Part shown: one piece after another, positions 34,163 through 42,765 of the stretch
Layout of the letters: each line of letters starts with the position of its first letter
Position numbering within the stretch: the first letter of the stretch is position 1
Source of the DNA: Gemmatimonadota bacterium
Lineage (GTDB): Bacteria > Gemmatimonadota > Gemmatimonadetes > Gemmatimonadales > GWC2-71-9
Direction of reading: 5' to 3'
NCBI GenBank assembly: GCA_009692185.1
Contig: SHZT01000006.1
Span: 99,923 to 163,922, forward strand
DNA length: 64,000 nt
Position numbers and translations under genes: made by a program
The notes under the pieces: generated by a model
What the model was told of the DNA's origin: nothing
Databases searched by the model: none
Seen by the model: the letters and a program-made list of their open reading frames with translations, nothing else

Positions 34163-37100
34163 AGTCGCTCCTGGTATTATTCGTCACCATGCCGGTCCGT
34201 TTTTCTACCCCTTCGACATGCCTGGCGCTCCTCCTCACCCTCCCTGCGGCGATGGCCGCCCAGCAGAGGGGCCCGGAGGCCGAACTGCTCACGCCTACCG
34301 AGCGGAGCGCGCTGGAAGGGCTGAGCAGCCGCCATGGAACCGCCTACTCATTGATTGATTCCTGGTTCGCGGGCCAGCCTATCCAGTACTACGACTTCGG
34401 CGCCACCGATCCTCAGCCTGGAACGCTGTACCGGGTCGGCGGCGGCGGGGAAGTGGTGACCAGCCTGCCCGGCATGCCCGGGTACAGCGCGATCCGCCAG
34501 GTGCTCGACGTCCATATCCTTCCGTCCGCCGGCGTTGCGCCAGAGCAAGTCCGCAGTCACCTGACGATCCAGGCCTTGCTCCAGCAAGGACGGGCCCGCC
34601 TCACGTCGGCCGGCATGTCGGTGAACGTCCCGATCGTTCCCGATGGAAGCACTCTCGAGCGCGATGTGGCGGGCAGGCGCCTGCGCACGGCCTTTTTCAA
34701 GGGGCGCCCCGTCCCCTACTTCGATTTCGGCGCCTCTCGTGCAACCGCGATCCCGCTCATTACCTTCGCCGTGAGATTCCCCCAGCCGGGCCAAGCGCCG
34801 GAACTGGTGCCCGGCCAGGCTACCAACGCGAGTGCGGTACCCGGCAGCGACACGTACAGCGATCTGTGGAACGTCCAGGTGGCGGTGGGGTCGGGGTATA
34901 AGCCGGGGAGCTATCGCGACTTCAGGCGCGTGCAGACAGACTCGCGGGCAGGCAGGATCCTGGTGCGGCCGCTGAAGATGGTCTTCAACGGCCCGGTCAT
35001 GTACGTGGACGGCAGGCCTGCCCGGCGACCGGGGCCGGCGCTCCCGGCCACGGTGATCATCGCCTCACAAGGGCCCACGCTTGGCGTCGACTCGACCGGC
35101 CCCGGGACGGACCGTCACGGGACTCCGGGAACCGAATCGGCCCGACCGGCGAACACCGCCGCGCCGTCATCCGTCATTCAGGGGGCGGCAGAGGATGCCG
35201 CGTCCTCCGCCAGCCTGTCCTACGACGGCAGCGCGGGTCGCACCTCGCTGGCCCCGCCCCGTGTCGATACAGCGGTCCTCATCGATGGTATCCTCGACGA
35301 GCCTGTCTGGAGCCGGGCGCCCCGGCTCACGGGCTTTTCCCAATTCCGGCCGATCGAGGGACGGCCGGCGGAGGACTCTACCGAGGCCCGGATCTGGTAC
35401 TCGCCAACCGCGATCCATATCGGGATCCGCGCGTTCGCGCCGCCCAACACGATCGGCGCGACGTTGGCGGACCGCGACAAGATCGACCGCGACGACTACG
35501 TCCAGATTCTGCTCGATACCTTCAACGACCGTCGCCAGGCGCTGGCGTTCGGCGTCAATGCCTTCGGCGTCCAGGCGGACGGCATCAAGTCCGAGGGCGG
35601 TGGTCAGGCCCGCACACCGGGCGGTGGGCAAGGCCAGGGTCCGGGCGGGCAGCAGGGGAATACGGAGGGGTTCGACCGGGGCCTGGACTTGAGCCCGGAT
35701 TTCGTGTGGCAGTCGAAAGGCCGGCTCACTGAGTGGGGGTACGAGGTCGAGATCCGGATTCCCTTCAAGAGTCTGCGTTACCAGTCGGGGCGGACTCAGG
35801 ATTGGGGAACCAACATCCTGCGCAAGGTGCAACGTTCCGCGTATGAGGACACCTGGACCCGCACGGCGCGCTCGGCATCCTTCCTCGGCCAGTCGGGATC
35901 GCTCCAGGGCCTCCACGACCTCCAGCGGGGCCTGGTGCTTGACTTGAACCCCTTCACCCTCGGCCGCCTCGACGGCGCTCCCGCGACCCCCCCGTCCGTG
36001 AACTGGCAATACGACTCACGCCCCGAGGCCGGGGCCAACCTGCGCTGGGGGGCCACGACCAACCTGACCGTCGCCGCCACGGTCAACCCCGATTTCTCCC
36101 AGGTGGAAGCGGACGCGGCCCAGGCCCCGCCCGACCCGCGGTTCGCCCAGTTCTTCGCGGAAAAACGGCCCTTCTTCGTCGAGGGCACCGAGCAGTTCAG
36201 CTCTCCAGCCCAGCTCATCTACACGCGCCGGATCGCCGACCCTCTCGGCGCCCTCAAACTCACCGGCAAGGCGGGCGCCACCGCCATCGGTGTGCTGTCA
36301 TCCGTGGACAGCAAGGCCGCGTCATCCGACGGCACCGAGAACCCCATTTACAACCTGGTGCGCCTCCGCCGGGATGTCGGCCGGGCGTCGACCGCCGGTC
36401 TCACGTACACCGACAAGGTGGACGGCTCCAACTACAACCGCGTGGCCGTGGCGGACGCCCGGTTCGTTTTCGCCCGGTTTTATTCCCTCCAACTCCAGGC
36501 CGGTGGAAGCCAGACGCGCACGGGCACGTCGACCACGCGCGACGTATTGTGGGATGCCTGGAGCGACCGGGCCGGCCGCACGTACGGGTTCATGTATCGC
36601 ATTCAGGGCTTCGGACCAGATTTCCAGGCTCAGAGCGGCTTCGTCCGGCGAACCGGCATCGTCCAGGTCAACGTGGCCAATCGGTTCAGTATCATAGGCC
36701 GGCGAGGCGCCGCGCTCGAGACCTGGACGAACCGCCTCACCTTCAACGGCACGTGGAACTACGACGACTTCTTCAGCCGCCGGGGACCCGCGGAGTCGCG
36801 GTTCGGCTGGTCGAGTCAGTTCTCGCTCCGCGGGGGCTGGTCGGTGTCACTGAACCCGCTGTTCGAGATCTTCAGGTTTGACCCGGTGTTCCATGCGGGC
36901 TACTACGTCGAGCAGACGCTCCCGGGCGGCGCGCGGGACACCGTCCCCTTCTCGATCAGCCAGCACCGGCGCAACTATGACCTGATCTCCCGGCTTGATT
37001 CACCCCAGTTCCGCTGGGGCTCGGCAAGCCTGAGCCTCACGTGGTCGCCGCACGACCTCGACCTGTTCGAGTTCGCGTCCGCGAACCTCGTCTCGTTGGT

Positions 37101-37551
37101 GGCGACCGTGGACCTGAAACCCACCGACAAGGTCCGGGTCAACGCCCAGTACACCCGTCGCTACCTCACCCGGCTGCGCGATGGCACCCGTGTGACGACC
37201 ACCGACATCCCGCGACTCAAGGTCGAGTACCAGATGGCGCGACCCCTGCTCTTTCGCCTCGTCGGCCAGTACGACGGCCGGACGAGCGACGCGTTCCGCG
37301 ACCCGCGCACCGAAGTTCCAATCCTGATCCGCAGCGGATCGGGCGCGTCGGTCAGGTATGCGCCGTCGGCGCGGCTGGTCACCACGGACATCAGGGTCGA
37401 TGCCCTGCTGTCCTACCAGCCCAACCCGGGCACGGTGCTCTTCGCTGGGTACGGAAGCAGTCTCACCGAGGCGGACCCATTCGCGTTCCGAGACCTGCGG
37501 CGCGTGCGAGACGGCTTCTTCGTGAAGCTGAGCTACCTGTTTCGGATGTGA
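34159..37551 (+). CDS. DUF5916 outer-membrane protein with extra N-terminal duplicated module (second of three)
   Basis: This 1130-aa protein starts at GTG overlapping the previous stop (GTGA); a start at 34189 (MPVRFSTPSTCLALLLTLP) gives a better signal peptide. After the signal comes a module of about 300 residues absent from the first paralogue. It shows two related halves: YYDFGATDPQPGTLYRV with GYSAIRQVLDV, then PYFDFGASRATAIPLI with YSDLWNVQVAV. A Pro/Ala/Ser-rich linker (~300-365) leads to the CBM9-like domain (VLIDGILDEPVWSRAPRL; ADRDKIDRDDYVQILLDTFN) and the DUF5916 barrel ending FVKLSYLFRM. A Gly/Gln-rich loop lies near 480-505. It is about 45% longer than a plain DUF5916 protein. 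Confidence 0.85.
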   Translation: MKSLLVLFVTMPVRFSTPSTCLALLLTLPAAMAAQQRGPEAELLTPTERSALEGLSSRHGTAYSLIDSWFAGQPIQYYDFGATDPQPGTLYRVGGGGEVVTSLPGMPGYSAIRQVLDVHILPSAGVAPEQVRSHLTIQALLQQGRARLTSAGMSVNVPIVPDGSTLERDVAGRRLRTAFFKGRPVPYFDFGASRATAIPLITFAVRFPQPGQAPELVPGQATNASAVPGSDTYSDLWNVQVAVGSGYKPGSYRDFRRVQTDSRAGRILVRPLKMVFNGPVMYVDGRPARRPGPALPATVIIASQGPTLGVDSTGPGTDRHGTPGTESARPANTAAPSSVIQGAAEDAASSASLSYDGSAGRTSLAPPRVDTAVLIDGILDEPVWSRAPRLTGFSQFRPIEGRPAEDSTEARIWYSPTAIHIGIRAFAPPNTIGATLADRDKIDRDDYVQILLDTFNDRRQALAFGVNAFGVQADGIKSEGGGQARTPGGGQGQGPGGQQGNTEGFDRGLDLSPDFVWQSKGRLTEWGYEVEIRIPFKSLRYQSGRTQDWGTNILRKVQRSAYEDTWTRTARSASFLGQSGSLQGLHDLQRGLVLDLNPFTLGRLDGAPATPPSVNWQYDSRPEAGANLRWGATTNLTVAATVNPDFSQVEADAAQAPPDPRFAQFFAEKRPFFVEGTEQFSSPAQLIYTRRIADPLGALKLTGKAGATAIGVLSSVDSKAASSDGTENPIYNLVRLRRDVGRASTAGLTYTDKVDGSNYNRVAVADARFVFARFYSLQLQAGGSQTRTGTSTTRDVLWDAWSDRAGRTYGFMYRIQGFGPDFQAQSGFVRRTGIVQVNVANRFSIIGRRGAALETWTNRLTFNGTWNYDDFFSRRGPAESRFGWSSQFSLRGGWSVSLNPLFEIFRFDPVFHAGYYVEQTLPGGARDTVPFSISQHRRNYDLISRLDSPQFRWGSASLSLTWSPHDLDLFEFASANLVSLVATVDLKPTDKVRVNAQYTRRYLTRLRDGTRVTTTDIPRLKVEYQMARPLLFRLVGQYDGRTSDAFRDPRTEVPILIRSGSGASVRYAPSARLVTTDIRVDALLSYQPNPGTVLFAGYGSSLTEADPFAFRDLRRVRDGFFVKLSYLFRM

Positions 37552-37573
37552 ACCAGGCCGTATATTCACGCTG

Positions 37574-40500
37574 ATGCTGCCTTCCGCCTCCCTCGCGACA
37601 ACCGTCGTTTTCTTCCTCGCCATTCCCGCGGTCGCCACCGCTCAACAGGGAACGCGGGAAGCTGAGCCGTTCAGCGCCGTCGAGCAGTCGGCGCTCGAGG
37701 CCCTTGGCGAGAGCCACGCAACCGCCTATCCGCTGATCGACTCCTGGTTCGCGGGGCTGCCGATTCAGTACTACCACTTCGGTGCCACGGATCCGCAGCC
37801 GGGGACGTTGTATCGCGTGGCGGGCGGCGTTGATGTCGTGACCAGCCTGCCCGGCACCCCCGGGTACAGTGCTGTCCGGCAGGTGCTCGACGTCGAGTTG
37901 TTGCCTTCCGCCGGCGTCGCGGCAGTGGATGTGAAGAGCCATTTGGTGGTCGCCGCGCTCCTCCAGCAGGGCCGCGCGCGGCTCCGGTCAGCGGGGCTGT
38001 TGCTGAATCTTCCGATCGTTCCCACCGGCAGCACGCTCGAGCGCGATTTCGCGCACCGGACGCAGCGGACGGCGTACTACAGGGGTCGCCCGGTGCCCTA
38101 TTTCGATTTCGGCGTCACCGCACCGAGCGCCATTCCCCTGATTGCGTTCGCCCAGAGGTTCCCCGAGCAGGGGGAGGACCTGGAGCCGGTTGACGGACAG
38201 CCAAGCAACGCCAGTGCCGTTCCCGGCGGGTACGGATACAGCGATCTCTGGAACATCCAGGTTGCCGTCGGCTCAGCATACAAGCCCGGTTCCTACCGCG
38301 ATTTCCGGCGCGTGCAGGCCGACTCGCGGGCCGGAAGAATCCTGGTCCGCCCGTGGAAAGTCGTGTTCAATCGCCCGGTGATGTACGTGGACGGGAAGCC
38401 GGCCTCGCGGCCCGGGCCGGCGCTCGCGATGGCGCGTGTGGCCCCACTCAGGGCACCGGGGAGCCCGATCAGCGCGGAATCGCAAGCGCGCCTCGAGGGA
38501 CCAGCACCCGCCGTGCCGGTGACCGATCAGGGCGCCGCGCCCGCGTCTTCCGGGTCCGACGCGGCGGCCGGCCGCATCTATTCGGGCAGGGCCCGGCGCC
38601 TTGACATAGACCTGCCGCGCGGCGCGGCGTCCACGGTGGTCACCATGGACGGCCTGCTGGATGAGCCGGTGTGGCAATCGGCCGCGCTCCTCACGGGGTT
38701 CTCCCAGTATGAGCCACAGGACGGCCTTCCGGCAGAAGACTCCACCGAGGTGCTCGTGTGGTATACCAACCACGCGATCTACTTCGGCATCCGGGCGTTC
38801 GAGCCGCACGGAAACGTGCGGGCCCAGCTCGCTGACCGCGACAAGATCGACAACGACGACCACATCCAGATCCTCCTCGACACGTTCAACGACCGCCGCC
38901 GCGCGCTCTATTTCGCGGTGAACCCGCTCGGCCGGCAGGCCGACGGGATCCGAAACGAACGGGGCAACCAAGGAGGAGGCGGCGGCGGCGGCGGCGGCGG
39001 CGGCACAGCCACGAACGTAGATCTGGCCGAGGACTTCCAGTTCCAGTCGAAGGGGCGCCTGACGGGATACGGATACGATATTGAAGTCCGTATTCCGTTC
39101 AAGAGCCTCCGCTACCAGGCCTTGCCGGTACAGGACTGGGGCATCCAGGTGATCCGCGACGTCCAGCATTCGCAGTACACCCAGACGTGGACGCCGGCCA
39201 AGCGAGGCAGCCAGTCGTTCCTCGCGCAAAGCGGCAAGCTCAAGGGTCTGACCCAGCTCAAGCGCGGGCTGGTCATGGACCTGAACCCCACGAGCACCGC
39301 TCACATGGACGGCGCCAGGGCCGTTGCCCCGGCCACGGGCTGGGACTACGGCAGCCCCAAGCCCGAGATCGGCGGCAACGTGCGCTGGGGCATTATGACG
39401 AACCTGACCTTGAACGGCACGGCCAACCCCGACTTCTCGCAGGTCGAGGCCGACGTTCAGCAGGTGCAGTACGACCCGCGCTCGTCCGTGTCGTTCCCCG
39501 AGAAGCGGCCGTTTTTCGTGGAGGGCAGTGAGCAGTTCGACGCGCCGCATAACCTGATCTACACCCGGCGCACGGTGCAGCCGGTCGCGGCGCTCAAACT
39601 GAACGGCAAGGCCGGGGGCGCCAACATCGGCGTCCTCTCGGCGGTGGACGCGTGGGCCGCGAGCGGCACGCCGGGCGACTCCAGCTACCCGGTCCTGACC
39701 TACCTGCGGCTCAAGAAAGACATCGGCCCGCAGTCCACCATCGCGATGACCGCGACCGACCGCACCGTCGGGAGCAACTGGAGCCGGGTGGCGAGCGGCG
39801 ACGTGCGATTCGTGTTCGCCAGGTCCTACTCGTTCACCGGCAGCTACGCGCACTCGTTCAATCACACCGTGCCCACAACGGGCCCCGCCGTGAACGTCAA
39901 TGCGCCCGTCTGGCGCTTCAACCTGGACAAGGCCGGCCGGCGCTACAGCGCGAGCTACAACATCCAGGGCACGCATCCCCTGTTCCAGACCCGGGCCGGG
40001 TTCGTTTCGCGCACCAACCTGTCCAGCGCCAGCATGGACCAGCGGTTCACCACCTTCGGCAAGCCCGGCGCCACGCTCGAGAGCCACACGTTCACGTTCA
40101 ACGTCTCGGCCACGTGGTGGTATGACAGCCTGCTGGCCCTCAAGGAATGGAACGACCCCAAGCTCCACTTGAACAACGCGTTCGTGTTCAAGGGCGGGTG
40201 GCGCGCCACGACCAACATCTTCATCGAGACGTTCCGGTACGACCCCGGCCTGTACGCGAGCTACCGCATCGATACCACGGCCGCCGGCACTGCCACGGGC
40301 CTCGCCGGGACCGTACCGTACGTCGGCCAGCACCGGATCCTGAACATCGACATATCCCAGAGCTTCAATACGCCCCAGTTCAAGAACTTCCGCGGGGGGT
40401 TCAACGTCATCTGGGGACGGGACGAAAATTTCGAGGAGTGGGCGCCGGCATTCATCATGTTCCCGACGTTCACGCTCAACTGGACTCCGTCGAGCAAGAT

Positions 40501-40909
40501 CCGCGCGGAACTCCGGTACCCGCTCCAGCTCTACGTTCGCTTGACCGACTGGAGCACCGTGAAGCGGCGGCAAATACCCCGGCTCAAGCTCGAGTACCAG
40601 GCGAACCGCGCGATCTTCTTCCGGTTCGTGGGCCAGTACGAGGCCCAGTTCCGCGACTACCTCCGTGACGCCTCGCGTACCGAGCGGGACATCCTGCTCC
40701 GAAGCGGAACCACCTACACCCGCAACACGCTCATCAAGCGCAACGATCTCCGCGTGGACTGGCTGTTCTCGTACCAGCCGAGCCCCGGCACGGTGTTCTT
40801 CGCCGGCTACGGCGCCACCCTGGGCGAGCCAGAGCCGTTCAAGTTCACCGACCTCGCGCGGACGGTGGATGGATTCTTCGTGAAGTTGAGCTACCTCTAC
40901 AGGCTCTAG
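37574..40909 (+). CDS. DUF5916 outer-membrane protein with extra N-terminal duplicated module (third of three)
   Basis: The 1111-aa paralogue of the preceding gene lies 22 bp downstream. It has a signal peptide (MLPSASLATTVVFFLAIPAVATAQQ) and the same module of about 300 residues, with YYHFGATDPQPGTLYRV, GYSAVRQVLDV, PYFDFGVTAPSAIPLI and YSDLWNIQVAVGS. The CBM9-like domain (MDGLLDEPVWQSAALLTGF; ADRDKIDNDDHIQILLDTFN) and the barrel ending FVKLSYLYRL follow. A run of eleven Gly (near residue 475) sits at the same loop that is Gly/Gln-rich in the second paralogue. The shared plan shows that the two arose by duplication after the module was gained; sequence divergence is already considerable. Confidence 0.85.
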   Translation: MLPSASLATTVVFFLAIPAVATAQQGTREAEPFSAVEQSALEALGESHATAYPLIDSWFAGLPIQYYHFGATDPQPGTLYRVAGGVDVVTSLPGTPGYSAVRQVLDVELLPSAGVAAVDVKSHLVVAALLQQGRARLRSAGLLLNLPIVPTGSTLERDFAHRTQRTAYYRGRPVPYFDFGVTAPSAIPLIAFAQRFPEQGEDLEPVDGQPSNASAVPGGYGYSDLWNIQVAVGSAYKPGSYRDFRRVQADSRAGRILVRPWKVVFNRPVMYVDGKPASRPGPALAMARVAPLRAPGSPISAESQARLEGPAPAVPVTDQGAAPASSGSDAAAGRIYSGRARRLDIDLPRGAASTVVTMDGLLDEPVWQSAALLTGFSQYEPQDGLPAEDSTEVLVWYTNHAIYFGIRAFEPHGNVRAQLADRDKIDNDDHIQILLDTFNDRRRALYFAVNPLGRQADGIRNERGNQGGGGGGGGGGGTATNVDLAEDFQFQSKGRLTGYGYDIEVRIPFKSLRYQALPVQDWGIQVIRDVQHSQYTQTWTPAKRGSQSFLAQSGKLKGLTQLKRGLVMDLNPTSTAHMDGARAVAPATGWDYGSPKPEIGGNVRWGIMTNLTLNGTANPDFSQVEADVQQVQYDPRSSVSFPEKRPFFVEGSEQFDAPHNLIYTRRTVQPVAALKLNGKAGGANIGVLSAVDAWAASGTPGDSSYPVLTYLRLKKDIGPQSTIAMTATDRTVGSNWSRVASGDVRFVFARSYSFTGSYAHSFNHTVPTTGPAVNVNAPVWRFNLDKAGRRYSASYNIQGTHPLFQTRAGFVSRTNLSSASMDQRFTTFGKPGATLESHTFTFNVSATWWYDSLLALKEWNDPKLHLNNAFVFKGGWRATTNIFIETFRYDPGLYASYRIDTTAAGTATGLAGTVPYVGQHRILNIDISQSFNTPQFKNFRGGFNVIWGRDENFEEWAPAFIMFPTFTLNWTPSSKIRAELRYPLQLYVRLTDWSTVKRRQIPRLKLEYQANRAIFFRFVGQYEAQFRDYLRDASRTERDILLRSGTTYTRNTLIKRNDLRVDWLFSYQPSPGTVFFAGYGATLGEPEPFKFTDLARTVDGFFVKLSYLYRL

Positions 40910-40951
40910 ACGGTCAAGACGGTCCCGACCGTCTCGACCGTCTCGACCGTC
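40909..40951 (+). repeat. 9-bp-period array of GACGGTC/GACCGTC forming a hairpin before thrB
   Basis: Two copies of GACGGTC are followed by three of its reverse complement GACCGTC, spaced by two bases. The array starts on the last base of the upstream TAG and ends one base before the thrB ATG. Arms GACGGTCAAGACGGTC and GACCGTCTCGACCGTC pair with one mismatch. Confidence 0.85.
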
Positions 40952-41794
40952 ATGCTCTCCGTTCGCGTTCCCGCCTCGACGTCCAACCTGGGCGCCGGCT
41001 TCGACTGCCTCGGCCTGGCGCTGGACATCTGGCTCACCGCCTCGCTGGTCAAAGGCGCCGGCCCGCCGGTCTACACGGGCACGCTCGCCGGACTCTTTCC
41101 CGCTGAAGACCTGATCCTGGAAACGCTGGGCGGCGCGCCGGCGGGCATGCACCTCGAGGCACATTCCGATATTCCGGTGGGCGCAGGGCTCGGCTCTTCC
41201 GCCGCGGCGACCGTTGCGGGAGCGGGGCTCGTGCTCCTGGTCGCCCGCAAGAGGCTTGACCTGGACGGGGTGTTCCGGCGGGCGGCCAAGGTGGAGGGCC
41301 ACCCGGACAACGCGGCCCCGGCGACGTACGGCGGGCTGGTCCTCGCGGCCCACAAGCCGGTGAAGCTCACGCTCCACACCACTCTCGGCGTGGCGCTCGC
41401 GGTCCCCCGGAAAGGGATTGATACCAAGACCGCACGGGCGCTGCTCCCGCACGACGTCTCTCGCGAAACGGCGATCTCCCAGGCATCTCGCTCGGCGGCG
41501 TTGGTGTTGGGCCTCGAGGGAGGGGACCCGGCGCTGATCGGCTTTGGGATGGAAGACCAGCTCGCGGTGCCACACCGGCGCGGGATGATTCCCGGGTTCG
41601 ACGCGGCGGTCCAGGCAGGAATCAAGGCCGGCGCCTACGGCGTGACGATCTCCGGCGCGGGGGCGGCCCTGCTGGCGTTCGGACCAAAGAAGAAGGCCGC
41701 CGAGATTGCCAAGGCGATGGCCCTGGCGCTCACGGCGGCCGGCAACCCCGCCGAGGGGCTTGCTCCCAAAGTGGCTACGAAGGGGCTTTCTTAG
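40952..41794 (+). CDS. thrB: Homoserine kinase (GHMP family)
   Basis: The 280-aa frame begins RVPASTSNLGAGFDCLGLAL, the classic homoserine kinase N-terminus. The GHMP ATP motif is PVGAGLGSSAAATVAG and the third motif ISGAGAALLAF. It phosphorylates homoserine on the route to threonine. No Shine-Dalgarno is visible: the whole 42-bp gap is five copies of a 7-bp element at 9-bp spacing, forming a hairpin that ends at the base before the ATG. Other thr genes are not next to it. Its last 20 bp overlap the convergent DinB-like gene. Confidence 0.93.
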   Translation: MLSVRVPASTSNLGAGFDCLGLALDIWLTASLVKGAGPPVYTGTLAGLFPAEDLILETLGGAPAGMHLEAHSDIPVGAGLGSSAAATVAGAGLVLLVARKRLDLDGVFRRAAKVEGHPDNAAPATYGGLVLAAHKPVKLTLHTTLGVALAVPRKGIDTKTARALLPHDVSRETAISQASRSAALVLGLEGGDPALIGFGMEDQLAVPHRRGMIPGFDAAVQAGIKAGAYGVTISGAGAALLAFGPKKKAAEIAKAMALALTAAGNPAEGLAPKVATKGLS

Positions 41795-42296
41795 CGCGCT
41801 TCAGTCGTTCCGCAATCTGTTTCGAGTGGTGCCGGGCGTGCACGAAGTGGAATCGAATCCACTCGTGCACGTTCAAGTCTCCCAGGACCGGGTGTTTCAC
41901 GAAGACTTCCAGCTGGCGCGTCGCGGGCCAGGATTTGATGATGCTCGTGAACCGCTCGACGCCCATGCGGAACTGGGCGGACGCCTCCTCGGCGTCGGGC
42001 TTGTCATCCGGCACGGAAGACGCGGGGCTCTTCCACATGGGCGGAATCCGGCCGAGCGTGAGCGTCAGGTGCCGGAGGACGGACTGACCCGGGCTCGAAC
42101 GCCTGAGCATCCCAAACGTTTCCTTCCGCTGTTCCAGCACCGTGGACGACAGGTCCACGCCCTTGGCCAGGTGGGACACGATCTGGGCCACGCTCCATTT
42201 CCCCTTGGGCGCACGGTGCCAGTCCTCGGGCTTCATGTCGTGCAGCGGCCCGAGGACCATGGGCTCCAGGGCAGCGAGCTGATGCCTTCCCTTCAT
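41775..42296 (-). CDS. DinB-like four-helix protein
   Basis: The 173-aa frame shows the DinB-superfamily His pattern: one His in SVAQIVSHLAKG and an HxxxH-like pair in RFHFVHARHHSKQIAERL, which together bind a metal in a four-helix bundle. The family includes thiol-dependent transferases such as BSH/MSH S-transferases and many proteins of unknown chemistry. It is the last gene of a minus-strand group behind the secreted RidA protein (4-bp gap), and its 3' end overlaps thrB. Substrate unknown. Confidence 0.8.
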   Translation of the reverse strand: MKGRHQLAALEPMVLGPLHDMKPEDWHRAPKGKWSVAQIVSHLAKGVDLSSTVLEQRKETFGMLRRSSPGQSVLRHLTLTLGRIPPMWKSPASSVPDDKPDAEEASAQFRMGVERFTSIIKSWPATRQLEVFVKHPVLGDLNVHEWIRFHFVHARHHSKQIAERLKRAKKAPS

Positions 42297-42300
42297 CCGG

Positions 42301-42753
42301 TTACTTCGCTCCGGCGGGCATCGCGAAGATGCACTCGATCTCGACCCTCGCGTTGTTCACCAGGGCGGCGACCGCCACCGTGGACCGCGCCGGTGGATCC
42401 TTGGGGAAGAACGGCGAGTACGCGGCGTTCATCTGGGCGAAGTCCGCGATGTCGGCCAGGAAGACGAGGCACTTCACGGCGCGGTCCATCGTGGTGCCAC
42501 CCTCTTCAATGATTCGCTTCATGTTTTCCAGGGCCCGCGTCGTCTGCTCTCCGGTGGTGCCGGGGCCGGCGGAGTCCCGCGCCGGGCGGACCCCCAACTG
42601 GCCGGAGGCGAACAACAGGTTCCCGACCCGGATCGCCGGCGATATCCGCGGAGGCGATGCGGGGTTGATCGGTCCCTGGCCGATGACCTGCTTGTCCTGC
42701 GCCGCCAGCGGCGCCGCGAGCAACAATCCCAGAGCTGCTACCGTCAAACGCAT
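42301..42753 (-). CDS. Exported RidA/YjgF-family protein
   Basis: The start is the ATG at 42753, with AGGAGG six bases upstream; the longer track ORF is not needed. The 150-aa product has a signal peptide (MRLTVAALGLLLAAPLAAQ), then the RidA fold: VGNLLFASGQLG, TTRALENMKRIIEEGG, VKCLVFLADIADF and VEIECIFAM, with the conserved Arg in NNARVEIE. Cytoplasmic RidA deaminates reactive enamines/imines; exported versions exist but their substrate is less clear. The conserved Arg suggests that imine hydrolysis is possible in the periplasm. Confidence 0.9.
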   Translation of the reverse strand: MRLTVAALGLLLAAPLAAQDKQVIGQGPINPASPPRISPAIRVGNLLFASGQLGVRPARDSAGPGTTGEQTTRALENMKRIIEEGGTTMDRAVKCLVFLADIADFAQMNAAYSPFFPKDPPARSTVAVAALVNNARVEIECIFAMPAGAK

Positions 42754-42759
42754 TTGGAG

Positions 42760-42765
42760 CCTCCT
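42760..42765 (-). promoter_or_regulatory. Ribosome-binding site of the exported RidA gene
   Basis: AGGAGG on the minus strand lies six bases before the ATG at 42753 and within the stop region of the upstream 86-aa gene. It fixes the start at the signal peptide. Confidence 0.65.

Noticed and set aside
38273-41575. A 1100-aa minus-strand ORF across the third DUF5916 gene and thrB
   Set aside because: It is antisense to two clearly homologous genes; its translation is Arg/Gly/His-rich without domains. Long antisense frames are expected in high-GC coding DNA.
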